Shown: positions 31,778-40,152 of the stretch, in pieces
Layout: every line of letters starts with the position of its first letter
How positions within the stretch are numbered: position 1 is the stretch's first letter
Assembly: GCF_000696185.1 (NCBI RefSeq)
Contig: NZ_KK853997.1
Coordinates: forward strand, 5,069,602-5,133,601
Origin: Kitasatospora cheerisanensis KCTC 2395
Lineage (GTDB): Bacteria > Actinomycetota > Actinomycetes > Streptomycetales > Streptomycetaceae
Direction of reading: 5' to 3'
DNA: 64,000 nt
Made by a program: the position numbers and the translations under genes
Notes under the pieces: model-generated
Databases searched by the model: none
What the model was told of the DNA's origin: nothing
Seen by the model: only the letters and a program-made list of their open reading frames with translations

Positions 31778-32778
31778 TGCCGGGCCCGCTGCGGGTCGTC
31801 GCGCGGGTGCACGGCTACCCGCCGGATCACAATGCGGGCGCCGAGTGGATGCTGCACACCATGCTCCGCTCCCTGGCGGAGCGCGGGCACCAGGTGGAGG
31901 TCCACCTCCACCGGTACGGCGCCGGCCTGCCCGGGCGCTACGACCTCGACGGCGTCAGCGTCTACCCGCTGCAGGCCTCGGAGTTCCCGCGCGCCGGCCG
32001 GGCCGCGGACGTCCTGGTCGGACACCTCGAGGGCGTCCCAGCGCTGGCCGCGTACGGCCGGACCTGGGGCGTACCGACCGTCGCGGTCGTCCACAACACC
32101 CACGCCCCCTCGTTCGAGGCCGCCGCGGGGTGCGACCTGGCGGTGTACAACGCCCGGTGGACCCGCGCGGAGGCGGACGACTACTACGGCCGGTTCGACC
32201 TCACGCCGCCCGCCGAACTGGTCGTCCGGCCCCCGGTGCTGGCCGCCGACTACACCACCACCCCCGGCGACCGGGTCGCCCTGGTCAACCTCTACGAGGA
32301 CAAGGGCGGCTCGCTGTTCTGGGACCTGGCCCGGCGGATGCCCGACGTGCAGTTCCTCGGGGTGCGGGGTGCGTACGGCGAGCAGGTGGTGCCCGCCCGG
32401 GTGCCCGACAACGCGGAGGTCCTGCCGCAGACCCCGGGCGGGCAGATGCGGGAGCGGGTGTACGCCCGGTCCCGCATCGTCCTGATGCCGTCCTCCTACG
32501 AGTCGTGGGGCCGGGTCGGAGTGGAGGCGATGGCGTCCGGCATCCCCGTCATCGCGCACCCCACGCCGGGCCTGGCCGAATCGCTGGGCGCCGCCGGGGT
32601 GTTCGCCGACCGGGACGACCCGGAGGCGTGGGAGGCGGAGATCCGCCGCCTGCTAGCCCCGAAGGCATGGGCCGCCGCGTCGAAGAAGGCGAAGGCCCGC
32701 TCTGCCGAGCTCGACCCGGCCCCGGACCTGGCGGCCTGGTGCGAGGCCGTGGAAGACCTCGCCGCGCGAAGGGAGTGA
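31777..32778 (+). CDS. GT-B glycosyltransferase embedded in the head module
   Basis: A 333-residue enzyme with the GT4-like fold. N-terminal signature HNAGAEWMLHTMLRSLAERG, a nucleotide-sugar loop LVNLYEDKGGSLFWDLARRM in the middle, and the C-terminal donor motif WGRVGVEAMASGIPVIAHPT. ATG 31777 overlaps the capsid stop by one base, so it is made in step with the capsid protein. Virion glycosylation by phage-encoded glycosyltransferases is known in some mycobacteriophages; modification of capsid or tail here is inferred. Modification of host cell-wall sugars is the alternative. Confidence 0.88.
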   Translation: MPGPLRVVARVHGYPPDHNAGAEWMLHTMLRSLAERGHQVEVHLHRYGAGLPGRYDLDGVSVYPLQASEFPRAGRAADVLVGHLEGVPALAAYGRTWGVPTVAVVHNTHAPSFEAAAGCDLAVYNARWTRAEADDYYGRFDLTPPAELVVRPPVLAADYTTTPGDRVALVNLYEDKGGSLFWDLARRMPDVQFLGVRGAYGEQVVPARVPDNAEVLPQTPGGQMRERVYARSRIVLMPSSYESWGRVGVEAMASGIPVIAHPTPGLAESLGAAGVFADRDDPEAWEAEIRRLLAPKAWAAASKKAKARSAELDPAPDLAAWCEAVEDLAARRE

Positions 32779-32782
32779 GCCG

Positions 32783-33178
32783 GTGACTGCCACCGTCGCC
32801 CAGGTCAAGGCGCTCTGCCCGCAGGGCACCCCACTGACCGACGACCAGATCGCCGACCTGATCGAGCAGGCCGAGACCTACCTGCTCGCCCTCTACCCGG
32901 ACATCCCCGCCCGGATCACGGCCGGCACCCTCGCCCAGACCACCGTCGACTTCGTCGAAGCATCGATGGTGGCCCGGATCGCCCGCAACCCTGAGGGGCT
33001 GCGGATGGAGATGGACGGCGACTACCAGTACCAGCTCGCCGCAGCCGCGGCGTCCGGCTACCTGACCCTGCTGCCGGCCGAGGAGACGATGCTGACCCGC
33101 GGTCAGGGCGCGTTCACCATCACCCCGTACAACGCGCGGGTCGCGACCGCCCCGGCGTGCGATCCGGGCTGGTGGTGA
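32783..33178 (+). CDS. Head-tail connector (adaptor) protein
   Basis: A 131-residue helical protein from GTG 32783: ATVAQVKALCPQGTPLTDDQ, QAETYLLALYPDIPARITAG, and VDFVEASMVARIARNPEGLR. This is the usual form of Gp19/Gp15-like adaptors that sit beneath the portal. Overlaps the next start by four bases. Confidence 0.82.
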   Translation: MTATVAQVKALCPQGTPLTDDQIADLIEQAETYLLALYPDIPARITAGTLAQTTVDFVEASMVARIARNPEGLRMEMDGDYQYQLAAAAASGYLTLLPAEETMLTRGQGAFTITPYNARVATAPACDPGWW

Positions 33179-33495
33179 GCGTGTCTCTCCTCGACGGCGG
33201 CCCCGACACCGTCACCGTCTACCCGGCCGGCCCGGTCCAGCCCGACGGCACCCGCGGCCCCGAGGGCGCGCCGGTGGTGGTGCAGTGCCGCATCCAGCCC
33301 TCCACCTCGGAGGAGGCCGCCCAACTCGGCTACGTCGACGTCACCCTGTACCGGCTCCTCGCCCGCACGCTCCCGGCCGGGCCCTGGTCCCGGGTGGTGT
33401 GGCAGGGCCGGGACTGGACGGTCGTCGGCGAGCCCAAGAGGCACAACGGTTCGGCCCGGACCCGCCACGACACCGCGATGATCCGCAGGAGGTGA
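33175..33495 (+). CDS. Head-tail stopper protein
   Basis: A 106-residue beta-rich protein from GTG 33175 (GTGA overlap): VTVYPAGPVQPDGTRGPEGA and GRDWTVVGEPKRHNGSARTR. Size, fold and place match head-completion stoppers of siphoviruses. GTG 33181 is an alternative start. Confidence 0.75.
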   Translation: MSVSLLDGGPDTVTVYPAGPVQPDGTRGPEGAPVVVQCRIQPSTSEEAAQLGYVDVTLYRLLARTLPAGPWSRVVWQGRDWTVVGEPKRHNGSARTRHDTAMIRRR

Positions 33496-33497
33496 CG

Positions 33498-33779
33498 ATG
33501 GCCAGCCTCGACCAGCACCTCGCCGCCCGCCTCGCCCACCTCCCGGCCGTCCGCGCCGCAGTCGCCACCGAACTCCGCGGCCGGGCCGCCCGGGTGGAAG
33601 CAGTCGTCGCCGCCCACACTGCCACCGGTGCCCTCGCCGCCTCCCTCGAGGTGGTCGTCGACCGCGTCGACTCCACCGTCTCCATCTCCGACCCCGCGAT
33701 CCTCGCGATCAACTACGGCCACCACGCGTCGAACGGCCGCTGGGTGGAGGGCATCCACGCCATCGAGGCCGGGCTGTGA
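33498..33779 (+). CDS. DUF5403-like neck/tail protein
   Basis: A 93-residue protein from ATG 33498 behind AGGAGGTGAC. MASLDQHLAARLAHLPAVRA then DPAILAINYGHHASNGRWVE and GIHAIEAGL fit the HK97 gp10-like neck protein group often listed as DUF5403 in actinophages. Overlaps the next GTG by four bases. Confidence 0.78.
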   Translation: MASLDQHLAARLAHLPAVRAAVATELRGRAARVEAVVAAHTATGALAASLEVVVDRVDSTVSISDPAILAINYGHHASNGRWVEGIHAIEAGL

Positions 33780-34213
33780 CCGCGCTGCCGCCCGACGTCG
33801 ACCGCCTGGTGCGCGGCGCTCTCACCGCCGAACTCGGCCCAGCCGTCACGGTGATGACCCTGATGCCCGACACCTGGGCCCAGATCGTCGCCGCCGGCCC
33901 GCTGGTCATCGCCCGGTCGCTGCCCGGCGCCGCCGCGATCGACCCGCGCGGGGTGATCACCGCGGTGATCGACCTGCAGGCCCTGGCCGCCGACCGGGAC
34001 CTGGCGGCGGAGACCGGCCGCCGGGCCTGGCGCGCCCTGTACGACGCCTGCGTGCGGCAGTGGGCCGACCAGGACGCGGGCGGCTGGTTGAGCCACTTCA
34101 GCAGCGGCACGCTGCCGGCCGAACTTCGCGCCGGCTCGCCACCTCCGGACGCCCAGTCGTTCAGATTCCAGTCGACGGTCCGGCTCACCGCCCGCCCCAC
34201 ACCTACCCCCTGA
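33776..34213 (+). CDS. Tail terminator/minor tail completion protein
   Basis: A 145-residue protein from GTG 33776 with a fold pattern of tail terminators: LTAELGPAVTVMTLMPDTWA, GVITAVIDLQALAADRDLAA, and FQSTVRLTARPTPTP. It lies between neck genes and the tail-tube gene, where the terminator is found. The role is positional. Confidence 0.75.
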   Translation: MTALPPDVDRLVRGALTAELGPAVTVMTLMPDTWAQIVAAGPLVIARSLPGAAAIDPRGVITAVIDLQALAADRDLAAETGRRAWRALYDACVRQWADQDAGGWLSHFSSGTLPAELRAGSPPPDAQSFRFQSTVRLTARPTPTP

Positions 34214-34226
34214 CCAGGAGGAATCC

Positions 34227-34790
34227 ATGGCGCTCGACGCCACGACCACGATCGTCCCCGGCACGGGGTACATCTACCTCGGCAACGCCGACACCGCGAA
34301 GCCGGCCAGCATCACCGACCCGCTCGCCCCGGGTGCCGGCTGGGCCAACCTCGGCCACACCTCGCGGGACAACATGCCGAGCCTCACGCGCGACGGCTCC
34401 GACCCGACCACGCTCGGCAGCTGGCAGAACTCCAAGCTCCGCCAGACCAGCCCGGACATCACCTACGGCATCACCTTCAACAGCATCCAGGCCGACAAGA
34501 CGGCGCTGCAGCTGTACTTCGGCGCGGGCCCGAGCGCGATGCAGACCGACGGGTCGATCCGCATCCCCGCCACACCGGTCCCGCAGATCAAGGCGCTGCT
34601 GCTGATCCTCGTGGACGGGTCCAACTTCGTGCCGCTGTGGCACCCCAGGGTCTCCCTCCTCGGCGCGGACGCGATCAAGCTCGACGCGGAGAACTGGTTC
34701 GAACTCCCGTTGAAGGGCACGTTCCTCGCCTCGACGCTGATCGACGGCGCGATCGGCGAGTGGGCGGCCCTCCTCGGCGCCGCGTCCTGA
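34227..34790 (+). CDS. Major tail tube protein
   Basis: A 187-residue beta-sandwich protein from ATG 34227 with AGGAGG upstream. TIVPGTGYIYLGNADTAKPA, DITYGITFNSIQADKTALQL and FELPLKGTFLASTLIDGAIG match the actinophage tail tube family. Forms stacked hexameric rings. It precedes the G/GT chaperone pair, the standard order. Confidence 0.9.
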   Translation: MALDATTTIVPGTGYIYLGNADTAKPASITDPLAPGAGWANLGHTSRDNMPSLTRDGSDPTTLGSWQNSKLRQTSPDITYGITFNSIQADKTALQLYFGAGPSAMQTDGSIRIPATPVPQIKALLLILVDGSNFVPLWHPRVSLLGADAIKLDAENWFELPLKGTFLASTLIDGAIGEWAALLGAAS

Positions 34791-34879
34791 TCTGCCCTCA
34801 ACTCCTGTGCCGTCGGCCACCGGTCCCGTCCGGCGGCACAGGACCACCCTTGGGACCGGACACCGAAGGGACCGATACC

Positions 34880-35233
34880 ATGACCAACACCCCCGTCAGC
34901 CTCGCCGGCCTCATGCAGGAAGCCGAGCAGACCTACACAGGCCTGCCGATCGAACTGCGTGCCGGCGGCACCGCGACGCTCCTCAACCCCGTCATGCTCG
35001 ACGACGAGACGCGCGAGCACGCCGTCGAGCTGATGGCCGCCCTCGATGCTGCCGACGGAACGTCCATCGGCGATCAGGTCGACGCCGTACGCACGGCCCT
35101 CGTCTCGGTCGCCGACGACCAGGACGCGGTGCACGAGGAGATCCGCGACTGGCCGGTGCCCGCCTTGCTGCTGGTCCTGCAGCACTACATGAAGGCCGTC
35201 CAGCTGGGGGAAGCCTCCAGCTCGTCCAGCTGA
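34880..35233 (+). CDS. Tail assembly chaperone G
   Basis: A 117-residue acidic chaperone from ATG 34880. Typical content: LAGLMQEAEQTYTGLPIELR, PVMLDDETREHAVELMAALD, and VPALLLVLQHYMKAVQLGEA. Near its end the heptamer GGGGGAA (35206-35212) allows a -1 slip that joins it to the T region, producing the longer GT product. If no slip occurs, translation ends at TGA 35233 after a Ser-rich tail. Confidence 0.88.
   Translation: MTNTPVSLAGLMQEAEQTYTGLPIELRAGGTATLLNPVMLDDETREHAVELMAALDAADGTSIGDQVDAVRTALVSVADDQDAVHEEIRDWPVPALLLVLQHYMKAVQLGEASSSSS
35206..35212 (+). promoter_or_regulatory. Programmed -1 frameshift site of the G/GT chaperone
   Basis: GGGGGAA with zero-frame codons CTG GGG GAA. On a -1 slip the P-site tRNA re-pairs perfectly (GGG to GGG) and reading continues GGA AGC CTC, entering an open frame of 142 codons to 35637. 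Same arrangement as G/GT genes across siphoviruses. Confidence 0.8.
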
Positions 35234-35637
35234 TCGAACACCGGGCCCTGGGCGGGGAGCTGCGGGCGGACCTGCAGCAGTACTACGGCCTCGACCTGGC
35301 CGACCTGCCGCGCGGAACGCTCGCCCCCCGCCGCATCCTCCAGCTGGCCGAGCACCTCCCCTACGACTCCGCGCTGTCGGCCGCCCTGCGCGGCGGCCCC
35401 GTGCACCGGCAGTGGGACACCCGCACCCACCTGCTCGCCTCGATCGTGGATGCGGTCCAGGCCAACACATGGACCGCCATCCAGCTCGCCGCGCGCCGCG
35501 CGGTGCCGCTGCCCGATCCGCTTCCGCGCCCGGGCGACCGGCCGGCCGCCGCACCATCGCGCCGGACGCTGGACCTGTCCCGGCACCCGGACGCCCGACC
35601 GCTGCCCGCCAAGTACCGGACGGCGCCCGACAACTGA
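35209..35637 (+). CDS. T extension of tail assembly chaperone GT (made by -1 frameshift)
   Basis: Continuation of G after the slip at 35206-35212; the complete GT product spans 34880-35209 joined to 35209-35637 and has 252 residues. The T part contains LIEHRALGGELRADLQQYYG, LAPRRILQLAEHLPYDSALS and TRTHLLASIVDAVQANTWTA, the helical domain that binds the tape measure. It has no start codon or ribosome site of its own, supporting frameshift expression. Ends 18 bp before the tape-measure start. Confidence 0.85.
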   Translation, partial: GSLQLVQLIEHRALGGELRADLQQYYGLDLADLPRGTLAPRRILQLAEHLPYDSALSAALRGGPVHRQWDTRTHLLASIVDAVQANTWTAIQLAARRAVPLPDPLPRPGDRPAAAPSRRTLDLSRHPDARPLPAKYRTAPDN

Positions 35638-35655
35638 ACACCGGGGGGGTGAGCC

Positions 35656-38600
35656 GTGGCCGGTGGATCCCCCGGCGGACGCGAGGTCGACCGGCTCGCC
35701 ATCAGGGTGCTGCCGGACACCTCCAAGTTCGCGCCCGCGTTGCAGCGCTACCTCGACCGCGTCGAGGAACGCGCACAGCTGAAGGTCCGCCTCACCCCCG
35801 ACACCACGGGGTTCGCCAAGGCGGTGCGCGCCGCCCTCGCCCCGGTGCGTCCGGACCTGGCGGTGCACGCCGTATTCGAGGCGGACCAGATCGGCGAGCA
35901 GGCCCGCATCGCGCTCGCGCACCTGCGACCGGAACTCGGTGTCAAGCCCAAGTTCGACCTGACAGGCTTCTCGGAAGAGGTCCGGTCGAAGCTCGACCTG
36001 CTGCGGCCAGATCTCGCCGTCAAGGCCACGTTCGACGCCTCCGGCTTCGACACCAAGGTCCGGGAGGCTCTGGACAAGGCGGCCAAGCCGCGGCAGGTCA
36101 AGCTTCGACCGGTCATCGACCGTGACGCCTTCCGCACCGCCGAGGAGCAGCTTCGGATCCTCACCGATCCGTGGAAGGTGCGGATCGAGCCGTACATCGC
36201 CGCCGGTGCGGCGGCCGAGGTCCGTGCCGAGCTGGCTGATCTCGGCTCGGAAGAGATCGAAGTCACGGTCCGTCCGATCGTCGACCCGGCGCATGTCCTG
36301 CGCGCCGAGGAGCGCTTGGACCGCCTCGCGCACGACCGCACCGCAGGCATCGACGTCCGGGTGGACGACGAGCCGGTGCGCCGCCTGGGCGCCACCCTCG
36401 GGGCCGGCCTGGGCCGGGTCCTGACTCTGCGCAGTGCGTTGGTCGGACTCGGCGTCAGCTCGCTGCCGCAGATCGCGTCGCTGACTGCCGGTCTCGCCCA
36501 GATCGCGCCGGCCGCGCTCGTCGCGGTCCCCGCGGTGATGGCCCTCGGCCAGGCGTTCGCCACGATCGGCCTGGGCGTCGCCGGGATGGGCGACGCGTTC
36601 AAGGCCGCGTTCGCCCCGGCCAAGTCCGGGGGCGGCGCCGCGGCGGTCGACACCGCCAAGCAGGTCGCCGCCGCACAGCGGCAGCTCGCGGACGCCAAGG
36701 ACGCGCTGGCGCGCACCACGGAGGACTCCGCGGCGCGGGTCGTCCGCGCCGACCGGGACGTCTCCGACGCCGAGCGGTCCCTGGCGGACGCGCAGGGCAA
36801 GGCCGTCAGGGCCCAGCAGGCCCTGGACGACGCTCGCCGGCAGGCCGCCCGCGACGCCGAGGACCTGGCCGACCGGGTGACGTCCGGTCAGCTCGCCGAA
36901 CGCGACGCGGTCCTGCGGGTCGCCGACGCCACCGACGCGCTCGCCGCGGCACAGGCCAACCCGGCCGCGGTCCGCAACCTTGAGAGGGCCCAACTCGCCT
37001 ATGACGAGGCCCTCCAGGCGCTGCACGAGCAGCGCAAGGAGAACGGCCGGCTCGCCGCCGAGCAGGCGCAGTCCGTGGCGGCGGGCGTCAACGGCTCGGC
37101 GCGGGTCGTTGCCGCGCAGGAGAACCTGGCGTCCGCGACGCGCGACGTCTCCGACGCGGAGCGGGACGTCGCCGACGCCCGGCAGGAGGCGGCGAAGACC
37201 GCCCGGGACGCGGCCAAGCAGGTCGCTGACGCCCAGCGGGCCGTCGCGGACGCCACCCTGGCGCTCGCCGACGCCGGGAAGGCGGCAGGCGGCGGCGCCG
37301 GTGGCGTCGACGCATACGCCGAGGCGATGGCGCGGCTGTCGCCGAACGCGCGTGCGTTCGTGGAGGCGGTGCGCGGCATCGCCCCGGCGTGGCGGGAGGT
37401 CCAGCAGGCCGTCCAGGACCGGCTGTTCGCCGGCCTCGACACCGAGCTGACCGCCACCTCCACCGCGGTCCTGCCGACTTTCCGGCGCGAACTGGTCGCC
37501 ACCGCGGGGACGCTGAACGGCATGGCCGTCGGCGTCGCCGAGGCCGCCCGCAACCTGGCCGCGAACGGGATCCTCGACCGTGCGATGGCCGGCGCGTCCC
37601 GGGGCCTGGCCAACCTGCGGGGCCTGCCCGGTCAGGTCGTCACCGCGCTGACCACGATCGGCGCTGCGGCGGCCCCGGCCCTCGACCGGGTCACGTCCGC
37701 TCTCGCCAACGCGGCCACGCGCTGGTCGGACCGCCTGCAGAAAGGATTCGCCTCCGGCGGCCTCGAGAGGGCCATCGACCTGGCGTTGGACCTGGCCGGC
37801 CAGCTGGCCGGCGTCCTCGGCAACGTCGGAAAGATCGTCACCAACATCTTCGCCCCGGCGGTTTCCACCGGCGGGAACTTCATCGGCGTTCTCCAGCAGA
37901 TCACCGGGGAGATCGCCAGGGTCACCGCGACGGCCGAGGTCCAGCAGGGCCTGCGGGACCTGTTCGACGTCATGTCCTTGATCGGCAAGACGGCGGCCCC
38001 GCTGATAGGCCAGGCGCTCCGCGAGGTCTTCCCTGTTCTGTCCGCCCTCGCGCCCGGCGCGCGGGCGCTGGTCACAGCCTTGGGTGACGGGCTGAAGCCC
38101 GTGATCACCTCGCTCGGCCCCCTGCTGGTGGCCGCTGGCGGGGCGGTGTCTCAGCTCGCCGTCGCGGCCGGCCCGCTGCTGGTCGTCGCCGGTCAGCTCG
38201 CGTCCCAGATCGGCCCGATCCTGACCCCGATCGTCCAGGCCCTGGCCGCGAACGTCGGCCAGCTCACCCCGGTCGTCCAGGCCGCGGCGACCGGGCTGGC
38301 CTCGCTGCTGTCCCCCGCGCTGGCCCAACTGCCGGGCCTGATGCGGCCGTTCCTGGACGCGAGCACCCAGCTCGCGTCCACCCTGCTGCCCCAACTCGCT
38401 GACCTGATCAGCCAGCTGCCGCTCCAGGAGCTCGGACAGTCCTTTGCCGAGGTCGGGATCGCGCTGGCTCCGCTGCTCGTGCAGTTGTCCCAGCTGATCG
38501 TTTCCGGGCTCCAGGCCATGGCCCCGCTCCTGCCGCCGCTGATCACCCTGACGGCCCGGCTCGCGCAGATCCTGGCCGGAGAGCTGGCCCGGCAGATCCA

Positions 38601-39216
38601 GCAGGTCGTCGTCCCGGCGCTGCAGGTCGTGGTGCGGCTTCTCAACGGCGACCTGACCGGGGCCGTCCAGGCCGCCGGGGATCTCTTCGCCGGCCTGGCA
38701 CGCACCGTGTACCAGGTGTTCGTCGAACTGCCGGGCAAGGTGGTCAGCGCGCTCTGGGACTTCGGCCGGCAGCTGTGGGACTCGGGCCGGTCGATCACCC
38801 AGTCTCTGATCGACGGCATGCTCTCCAAGGCCGTCGACCTGAAGAACGCCATGTCGGGGATGCTGTCGGACGTCCGGCGGCTGCTTCCGTTCTCCCCGGC
38901 GAAGGAGGGCCCATTCTCCGGCCGGGGTTGGACGCTGTACTCCGGGCAGTCCATCAGCGCCGCCCTCGCCGAGGGCATCCTGGACGGCCACGGGCAGGTC
39001 TACGCGGCGACCGCCGCCGTCGCGACCACCGCCCAGGCCAACCTGGCCGGCCTCGGCGCCGGCACGGTCGCCACGTCCCGCGCGCAGGCCGGCGGCGACC
39101 AGGCCGCGGCCGGAGGTGGCGGACTCGCCCTGAACATCCGCGAGTTCCACGCCTACGACCAGGCCCCCGACGCCATCGGCCGGGCCCTGTACCGCGAGTA
39201 CAAGTCGAGGGGGTGA
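35656..39216 (+). CDS. Tape measure protein
   Basis: A 1186-residue tail-length ruler, the longest gene here. The N-terminal third has repeated short units of the form RPDLAVxAxFDxxGF (for example LRPDLAVKATFDASGF); then hydrophobic segments around ALVAVPAVMALGQAFATIGL; a long Ala/Asp-rich coiled coil (AAQRQLADAKDALARTTEDS and onwards); further hydrophobic segments; and a C-terminal region with SPAKEGPFSGRGW, the conserved tape-measure tail motif. GTG 35656 follows a G-rich ribosome site. By the usual 1.5 angstrom per residue rule it would specify a tail of roughly 180 nm (inference). No lysozyme or peptidase domain recognised. Confidence 0.93.
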   Translation: MAGGSPGGREVDRLAIRVLPDTSKFAPALQRYLDRVEERAQLKVRLTPDTTGFAKAVRAALAPVRPDLAVHAVFEADQIGEQARIALAHLRPELGVKPKFDLTGFSEEVRSKLDLLRPDLAVKATFDASGFDTKVREALDKAAKPRQVKLRPVIDRDAFRTAEEQLRILTDPWKVRIEPYIAAGAAAEVRAELADLGSEEIEVTVRPIVDPAHVLRAEERLDRLAHDRTAGIDVRVDDEPVRRLGATLGAGLGRVLTLRSALVGLGVSSLPQIASLTAGLAQIAPAALVAVPAVMALGQAFATIGLGVAGMGDAFKAAFAPAKSGGGAAAVDTAKQVAAAQRQLADAKDALARTTEDSAARVVRADRDVSDAERSLADAQGKAVRAQQALDDARRQAARDAEDLADRVTSGQLAERDAVLRVADATDALAAAQANPAAVRNLERAQLAYDEALQALHEQRKENGRLAAEQAQSVAAGVNGSARVVAAQENLASATRDVSDAERDVADARQEAAKTARDAAKQVADAQRAVADATLALADAGKAAGGGAGGVDAYAEAMARLSPNARAFVEAVRGIAPAWREVQQAVQDRLFAGLDTELTATSTAVLPTFRRELVATAGTLNGMAVGVAEAARNLAANGILDRAMAGASRGLANLRGLPGQVVTALTTIGAAAAPALDRVTSALANAATRWSDRLQKGFASGGLERAIDLALDLAGQLAGVLGNVGKIVTNIFAPAVSTGGNFIGVLQQITGEIARVTATAEVQQGLRDLFDVMSLIGKTAAPLIGQALREVFPVLSALAPGARALVTALGDGLKPVITSLGPLLVAAGGAVSQLAVAAGPLLVVAGQLASQIGPILTPIVQALAANVGQLTPVVQAAATGLASLLSPALAQLPGLMRPFLDASTQLASTLLPQLADLISQLPLQELGQSFAEVGIALAPLLVQLSQLIVSGLQAMAPLLPPLITLTARLAQILAGELARQIQQVVVPALQVVVRLLNGDLTGAVQAAGDLFAGLARTVYQVFVELPGKVVSALWDFGRQLWDSGRSITQSLIDGMLSKAVDLKNAMSGMLSDVRRLLPFSPAKEGPFSGRGWTLYSGQSISAALAEGILDGHGQVYAATAAVATTAQANLAGLGAGTVATSRAQAGGDQAAAGGGGLALNIREFHAYDQAPDAIGRALYREYKSRG

Positions 39217-39218
39217 CC

Positions 39219-40139
39219 ATGGCCGGTGAACTCGTCACCACCGACGGCCAGATCGAGTGGCGCGGCCTGCTCCTCGGGGAGCACTCCCCGTACGCGGGCC
39301 GCGTCCTGACCGGCTGGGACGACCTCCCGGCTCTGGACGACGGCAGCACGCCGCGAGCCCAGCAGCCCGGCGCCCACCTCGGACAGCTCCTCGCCCGCAC
39401 CCGCGTGCTCACCTGGGACGCCCAGCTGATCCCCGAGAGTCCGGACGACGACGCGCACTGGCCGCAGTACCTGGCGGCTCTGCGCGCCGTCACCGGCATC
39501 CGGCAGGACGAGCAGCCTCTGGTCGTCCAACTCGCCGGTGTGCGACGCCTGATGATGGCCCGCATCACGGCCCGCCAGATCCCCGCCGACCAGCAGTACA
39601 CGTGGGGCTACCCGAAGCTCGGCCTCGAATGGACCTGCTCCGACCCGCGCCGGTACGACGTCGCGGAGCAGGCCGCCACCACGTCTCTGCCATCGGGCGA
39701 GGCGGGCCTGTCCTGGGGCAACCCCGAGGCGACCGGCGGCCTGTCCTGGGGCAATCCCGAGGCCGCGAGCGGCCTGTCCTGGGGCGCGCCGGGAAGCACC
39801 GGCGACATCACCGCCGCCAACCTCGGCGACGCCGACACCCACCCGGTCATCGAAATCCGAGGCCCCGTCACCACCCCGAGGATCTCGATCCCCGGCACCG
39901 ACCTGCTCCTCGAGTACGGCATCACCCTCGCCGCCACCGACACCCTGATCATCGACACCTGGGCCGGGACGGTCACCCTCGCCGGGCAGGACCGGCTCGG
40001 CACCGCCACCGCCCGCTCCATCCCCGAGGGCTCCTTCGTGCTGGCCGCCGAGACCACCAGCACCGTCTCGTTCCGCTCGGCGGACGCCGCCGCCACCGAC
40101 GCCAGCTGCACCGTGCGCTGGCGCAACGCCTACTGGTAG
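39219..40139 (+). CDS. Distal tail (Dit-like) protein with an 11-residue tandem repeat
   Basis: A 306-residue tail-tip protein from ATG 39219. GQIEWRGLLLGEHSPYAGRV, the central WPQYLAALRAVTG and the TWGYPKLGLEWTCSDPRRYD segment match siphovirus distal tail proteins of Streptomyces phages. Between the ring domain and the C-terminal beta domain (ISIPGTDLLLEYGITLAATD, VTLAGQDRLG) is GLSWG repeated three times at 11-residue spacing. The product caps the tail tube and anchors the tip proteins encoded next. Confidence 0.86.
   Translation: MAGELVTTDGQIEWRGLLLGEHSPYAGRVLTGWDDLPALDDGSTPRAQQPGAHLGQLLARTRVLTWDAQLIPESPDDDAHWPQYLAALRAVTGIRQDEQPLVVQLAGVRRLMMARITARQIPADQQYTWGYPKLGLEWTCSDPRRYDVAEQAATTSLPSGEAGLSWGNPEATGGLSWGNPEAASGLSWGAPGSTGDITAANLGDADTHPVIEIRGPVTTPRISIPGTDLLLEYGITLAATDTLIIDTWAGTVTLAGQDRLGTATARSIPEGSFVLAAETTSTVSFRSADAAATDASCTVRWRNAYW
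39705..39803 (+). repeat. Three tandem 33-bp units in the distal tail gene
   Basis: Units begin at 39705, 39738 and 39771, each starting ggcctgtcctggggc and coding for GLSWG-N/A-PE/G. The first two units encode almost the same 11 residues; the third is diverged. Period is exactly 33 bp, so the reading frame is kept if copies are gained or lost. Confidence 0.85.
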
Positions 40140-40152
40140 GAGGCCACCCGAC

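Noticed and set aside
34880..35637. Counting the G/T frame change as one more indel error
   Set aside because: It has a slippery heptamer, the conserved position in the tail module and the G/GT organisation expected of siphoviruses, unlike the other frame breaks.
35185..39150. 1321-codon open frame antisense to the tape measure gene
   Set aside because: It mirrors the high-GC codon pattern of the tape measure, has no recognisable domain and no ribosome site; the sense frame has clear tape-measure motifs.
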